This document shows positions 4,121 to 7,273 of a stretch of DNA of 7,273 nt, in pieces. Every line of letters begins with the position of its first letter. The stretch's first letter is position 1. This stretch comes from CAVRZY01 sp963725415 (GTDB lineage Bacteria > Acidobacteriota > Terriglobia > Bryobacterales > Bryobacteraceae): positions 1 to 7,273 of the forward strand of contig CAVRZY010000034.1 in the NCBI GenBank assembly GCA_963725415.1, in the 5' to 3' direction. A program made the position numbers and the translations under genes. Below the pieces are notes generated by a model. That model ran no database searches and was not told where the DNA came from. It worked only from the letters and a program-made list of their open reading frames with translations.

Positions 4121-5708
4121 GATGGCGGTTCTTGGGATGGCGACTACAGGTTCAAGGCTGAACGAATTCCGGCTGCTAAGGCGGCTGGGCGGGGGGAGTT
4201 TTGGAGAGGTGTGGCTGGCGGACAGCCAGGCGCCGAGGGTCAACGAGCCGGCGCTGGTGGCCTTGAAAATACCCCATCAGGAGGAGAAAAAGCTGCTGGG
4301 GGAGGGGCGGAAGCTGGCCTTGCTGGAACACCCCAACATCGTCAAGTTCTACCGAGCCAGCGAGACCAGCGAGGGGCTGGTGTTCCTGGTGGAGGAGTAC
4401 GTGCCGAACGGGGATTTGCGCGCCCGGCTGGATGAGAAGGGGAAGCTGGGGGAGGAGGAAGCGATTCGTGTGGCGGTGGAGATGCTGGAAGCGCTGGGGT
4501 ATCTCCACGCGCACGAGATCATCCACATGGATGTGAACCCGCGCAACATTCTGTTTGATGCCGAGGGGAGGGCGAAGCTGGCAGACTTCGGTCTGGCCAA
4601 GTTTATGGAGAGCAAGAGCCAGCTCACGCAGGTGGGCGGGACGCCGGGGTATATGGCGCCGGAGCTATACCGTGAGAGGGTGTACCCGGCGTCGGACCTG
4701 TGGTCGGTGGCGATCGTGCTGCACGAAATGCTGACGGGGAGGCGTCCGTTCGGGGCGGACAACGACGCGGCGTTGATGTACAAGATCCTGCGGGAGCCGC
4801 CGGCTCTTTCGGAGGCGCTGAGCGAGGGAGTGAGGGGGTTTCTACGGAATGCGCTGGCGAAGGAGGTGTCGAGCCGATATGGCACGGCTGCGGCGATGGG
4901 TGCGGATCTGCGCGAGGTGGCGCAAGGGCGGGCTGGCAAGCTGCTGAGTCCCGGCGAGGAGCTGTCAACCGTCACCTTGCCGGAAGTGAGACGGAGGGGG
5001 AAGGAACACAGGAAAGCCGAAGGAAGGACGCCTCGGGCGGTTGTGGGAGTAAACATCGAGTTCGTCCAGATCCCGGCGGGCGAGTTCGATATGGGATCGG
5101 AGAGCGGGGATTCAGACGAGAAGCCAGTACACCGGGTGAGAATCAGCAAGGCGTTCGAGATGGGCAAGTATCCGGTTACGCAAGGGCAGTGGGAAGCGGT
5201 GATGGGGAGCAATCCCAGCAGCTTCAAGGGCCCCGACCGCCCGGTGGAACAGGTGTCATGGAACGACGTGCAGGTGTTCCTGGAGAAGTTGAACGCGAGG
5301 GGAGACGGGTATCGGTACCGTCTGCCGACCGAGGCGGAGTGGGAGTATGCGGCGCGTGCGGGGACGACGGGCGACTCCGCGACAGACGCTGATGCCGTGA
5401 CGTGGCATGCCAAGAAATCGGCAAGCCAGACCCATCCTGTGGGGCAGAAACAGGCCAATGCGTGGGGGCTATGTGACATGCTGGGTAACGTTTGGGAGTG
5501 GTGCCAGGACTGGTATGGCGCGGATTACTACAGGAAAAGCCCAGGTGTAGATCCGCCCGGTCCTTGGTCGGGGAAGCATCGAGTGGTGCGGGGCGGTTCC
5601 TGGTCCAGCGTGTGGAGGGACCTGCGGGCGTCCATCCGCAACTGGGACCTGCCTGGCTACTGGGTGAACTACTACGGATTTCGGTGCGCGCGGGAAGTAA
5701 CGCCTTGA
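4119..5708 (+). CDS. Serine/threonine protein kinase with C-terminal FGE-like (SUMF1) domain
   Basis: 529 residues. The kinase domain (about 16-270) has a glycine loop LGGGSFGEVW (23-32), Lys50 in VALK, probable helix-C Glu62, catalytic loop HMDVNPRN (136-143), DFG 156-158, activation segment GGTPGYMAPE (173-182) and a late conserved Arg253. The HRD arginine is Met137 and the catalytic-loop Lys is Asn140; the catalytic Asp138 and Asn143 remain, so activity is plausible. A charged linker (270-310) follows, with no membrane segment, so the protein is cytosolic. Residues 311-526 form an FGE/sulfatase-modifying-factor domain: FVQIPAGEFDMGS, YPVTQGQWEAVM, PVEQVSWNDVQVF, YRLPTEAEWEYAARAG, GLCDMLGNVWEWCQDWY, RGGSW and GFRC. 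The Cys pair of copper-dependent FGE enzymes is absent after RGGSW, so the domain probably binds a ligand or protein. ATGs at 4119, 4122 and 4137 are all possible starts. Confidence 0.92.
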   Translation: MMAVLGMATTGSRLNEFRLLRRLGGGSFGEVWLADSQAPRVNEPALVALKIPHQEEKKLLGEGRKLALLEHPNIVKFYRASETSEGLVFLVEEYVPNGDLRARLDEKGKLGEEEAIRVAVEMLEALGYLHAHEIIHMDVNPRNILFDAEGRAKLADFGLAKFMESKSQLTQVGGTPGYMAPELYRERVYPASDLWSVAIVLHEMLTGRRPFGADNDAALMYKILREPPALSEALSEGVRGFLRNALAKEVSSRYGTAAAMGADLREVAQGRAGKLLSPGEELSTVTLPEVRRRGKEHRKAEGRTPRAVVGVNIEFVQIPAGEFDMGSESGDSDEKPVHRVRISKAFEMGKYPVTQGQWEAVMGSNPSSFKGPDRPVEQVSWNDVQVFLEKLNARGDGYRYRLPTEAEWEYAARAGTTGDSATDADAVTWHAKKSASQTHPVGQKQANAWGLCDMLGNVWEWCQDWYGADYYRKSPGVDPPGPWSGKHRVVRGGSWSSVWRDLRASIRNWDLPGYWVNYYGFRCAREVTP

Positions 5709-5800
5709 GGCATTACGCCGTGAGGCTTTTTCCTGTTCACTTTGCCTTTTCCTGACAATCCGGTGGCATAGGGGGGCGGGGAGGGCTACAATTTGATCGA

Positions 5801-5960
5801 GGCGGAAGTCTTGCCATCCGCCAGTTTCTTCGGCGGGATCAATGCGGGGACGGTAATTGGGGTACAGGCAGCGAATTTCGCAAAAGCGGCGAAATTCGAG
5901 CCAGTCCCCGAATTACGCGACTGGCAGAGCTGGCGGGCGCGAGACTGGGGGATGGCAAGA
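5801..5960. repeat. 160-bp tandem repeat, copy 1 (REP-like palindromic unit)
   Basis: Starts ggcggaagtc and ends gatggcaaga. It is directly followed by copy 2 and differs from it at 4 of 160 positions. Outer arms (cttgccatccgccagtttc and gagactgggggatggcaag) are nearly complementary, and the centre holds a second palindrome (gcgaatttcgc, aaaa, gcggcgaaattcg, flanked by a ggtaattgggg/ccccgaattac pair). The whole unit can fold into one long imperfect hairpin. Confidence 0.9.
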
Positions 5961-6120
5961 GGCGGAAGTCTTGCCATCCCCCAGTTTCTTCGGCGGGATC
6001 AATGCGGGGACGGTAATTGGGGTACAGGCAACGAATTTCGCAAAAGCGGCGAAATTCGAGCCAGTCCCAGAATTACGCGACTGGCAGAGCTGGCGGGCGC
6101 GAAACTGGGGGATGGCAAGA
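5961..6120. repeat. 160-bp tandem repeat, copy 2
   Basis: Direct second copy. Differences from copy 1 fall at unit positions 20, 71, 109 and 143. Two of them (20 and 143) restore exact complementarity of the 19-bp outer arms, cttgccatcccccagtttc and gaaactgggggatggcaag. The copy ends at 6120, where the ribosome-binding site of the next gene begins. Confidence 0.9.
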
Positions 6121-6128
6121 GGAGGAGG
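6120..6128 (+). promoter_or_regulatory. Ribosome-binding site for the membrane protein gene
   Basis: aggaggagg, a perfect Shine-Dalgarno core, starts at the last base of the tandem repeat. Its first six bases lie six bases before the GTG at 6132, which decides the start in a frame with no ATG until well inside the transmembrane segment. Confidence 0.55.
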
Positions 6129-6131
6129 GTG

Positions 6132-7273
6132 GTGGGCCGGCTTGGTCATCGGCGGCAGGTGGTTCTGTTTCTGGTGGCGATCCTTGTGCCTTGCCTGGTG
6201 CTGGTGGCGCTGAGCCTGCGGATGATCGGGCAGGAGCGGGAACTGGCGGAGAAACGGCGGGCGGATGTGCAGCGGCGGCTGGTGGAGCAGGCGCGGCAGG
6301 AGCTGCTGGGGCGGCTGGAGGCCATCACGTTGGAGGAACTGGGGGCGCTGTCCAGGCAGCGAGACCTGGGCGGGCCGGTGGCGTACCGGAATCCGGCGGT
6401 GGTTTTCGTGGGCTGGGTGGAAGACAAGAAACTGGTGCTGCCGTGGGAGCGTAACCGGGCGGCCGAGCAGTTCGCAAAGCTGGTGAGCCAACCCTATTTT
6501 GAGCCGCACATCCGGCAGGGAGAGCAGCAGGAATTCGCGGGGGGCGACCTGGAACGGGCGGTGCGCTTCTATCGAGAGGCGGTGAATCGGGCCCAGCATC
6601 CGGCGCAGGCCGCTTACGGGCGGCTGCTGTGGGCGCGTGCTCTGGACAAGCTGGGGCGGGGGCGGGAGGCGGTGACGCATTTTCGGGCCCTGCTTCGGCT
6701 CGGCCCGGAAATCGTAGACGAGGACGGGGTTGCGCTGAAGCTGTACGCGGCGGAGCGGCTGCTGGAGGCGCCTGCGGAACAGAAGGCGGTGCTGGAGACC
6801 GTGGAGTGGGGCGCAACGGCGCAACCCCCGCTACCGCCAGCCGGGTGCTACGTGCTGCTGGCGCTCGCCGAGAAACTTGCGCAGACGGCCCGCGATCCAG
6901 CCGACGGCAAGGCGGCTCAGCAGCTCCAGCAGAAAGTGCGGGCGCAGATCCGTGATATCGAACAGGCGGTTGCGCTACAGAACGATTTTCCCAGGTTGAA
7001 CCTGCCGGAGGGCAAAGCAGAGGCCGTGGGACGGGATTGGATCCCCTATGGAGAAGAAACCTGGCTGGTGGGCAGGGGCCTAGCGGTGCGGAAGCAAAGC
7101 ACAGTCATCGCGATTCGGGCCAGGGAAGTCTTCGCAGCGCTGGAGAGCCAGTGGAAGGGCTCGGGGCAGTGGGGCAACGAGGTGAGGTTCCTGGGTCCCC
7201 GGGCGGGCAAAGGGGAGCTGCTGGGCGAGAGTTTCCCAGGCTTGAAGGTGGCGTTCGAATCGAGGGCGGAGGC
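6132..7273 (+). CDS. Membrane-anchored protein, probable sensor (histidine) kinase N-terminal region, partial
   Basis: The frame is open from GTG 6132 to the window edge (380 residues seen, no stop). A short basic N-terminus (GRLGHRRQ) precedes one strong transmembrane segment, VVLFLVAILVPCLVLVALSL (10-29), then a charged, heptad-like stretch rich in Glu, Arg and Leu (about 33-75) that should form a coiled coil. Residues about 139-200 (LERAVRFYREAV ... LLWARALDKLGRGREAVTHF) look like a tetratricopeptide-type helical pair. The remainder, to the edge, has an alpha/beta sensor-like character without a motif I can name. From memory, this architecture (one helix, coiled coil, TPR-like sensor part) is seen at the N-terminus of histidine kinases of Acidobacteria-like genomes, but the catalytic domains would lie beyond the window. 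GTG at 6129 is the alternative start. Codon use is strongly GC3, like the kinase gene. Confidence 0.8.
   Translation, partial: MGRLGHRRQVVLFLVAILVPCLVLVALSLRMIGQERELAEKRRADVQRRLVEQARQELLGRLEAITLEELGALSRQRDLGGPVAYRNPAVVFVGWVEDKKLVLPWERNRAAEQFAKLVSQPYFEPHIRQGEQQEFAGGDLERAVRFYREAVNRAQHPAQAAYGRLLWARALDKLGRGREAVTHFRALLRLGPEIVDEDGVALKLYAAERLLEAPAEQKAVLETVEWGATAQPPLPPAGCYVLLALAEKLAQTARDPADGKAAQQLQQKVRAQIRDIEQAVALQNDFPRLNLPEGKAEAVGRDWIPYGEETWLVGRGLAVRKQSTVIAIRAREVFAALESQWKGSGQWGNEVRFLGPRAGKGELLGESFPGLKVAFESRAE

Noticed and set aside
4349..5479. 376-codon open frame on the minus strand
   Set aside because: It is antisense to the kinase-FGE gene, rich in Ser, Pro and Arg, and has no family motif; it reflects GC-rich codon bias of the real gene.
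5709..5800. Intrinsic terminator after the kinase gene
   Set aside because: T-rich stretches (gctttttcc) are present, but no stable stem lies directly before them.
5801..6120. CRISPR array
   Set aside because: There are only two abutting 160-bp copies with no spacers, and each is itself palindromic.
5913..6824. 303-codon open frame on the minus strand
   Set aside because: It is rich in Pro, Gln and Arg and crosses the tandem repeat and the antisense of the membrane protein gene; the plus frame shows a proper helix, coiled coil and ribosome-binding site.

Overview
The window is GC-rich DNA from a free-living or environmental bacterium. The phylum cannot be fixed. A serine/threonine kinase fused to a sulfatase-modifying-factor (FGE-like) domain, REP-like palindromes built on a ggggacagg/cctgtcccc core, and a toxin-antitoxin cassette array would fit an Acidobacteriota, Planctomycetota or Deltaproteobacteria-like genome, but there is no marker gene.

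Layout. (1) 1-402, plus strand: the end of an ABC-2 type export permease that changes in frame into the last ~54 residues of an FGE-like domain, so it looks like a recombination scar. (2) 403-875: about 470 bases with no convincing gene, holding one perfect 9-bp-stem palindrome. (3) 876-3834, minus strand: an integron-type gene-cassette array with five attC sites and no integrase in the window (a CALIN-like cluster). Read on the minus strand, the complete cassettes are PIN nuclease + 54-aa partner; BrnT + BrnA-like; a toxin-like gene with an internal amber codon + DUF2283 protein; and BrnT + BrnA-like. An orphan BrnA-like antitoxin stands at the 5' head. In every complete cassette a two-gene module ends at or in an attC, and the next module starts 29-69 bases after that attC. 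(4) 3887-4106: a nested palindromic REP-like element with a 26-bp-arm hairpin. (5) 4119-5708, plus strand: cytosolic Ser/Thr kinase with a C-terminal FGE-like C-type-lectin-fold domain. (6) 5801-6120: a 160-bp unit of the same repeat family as region 4, in two tandem copies (156/160 identical). (7) 6132-7273, plus strand: the N-terminal part of a membrane-anchored protein, probably a sensor kinase, running off the window.

The most notable points are the all-toxin-antitoxin cassette array, and the two FGE tails (238-402 and 5544-5708). These tails align without gaps over 54 residues, but every one of 15 residues in three clusters differs, mostly through codon positions 1 and 2. That pattern resembles the variable region of a diversity-generating retroelement target, although no reverse transcriptase or template repeat is visible here.
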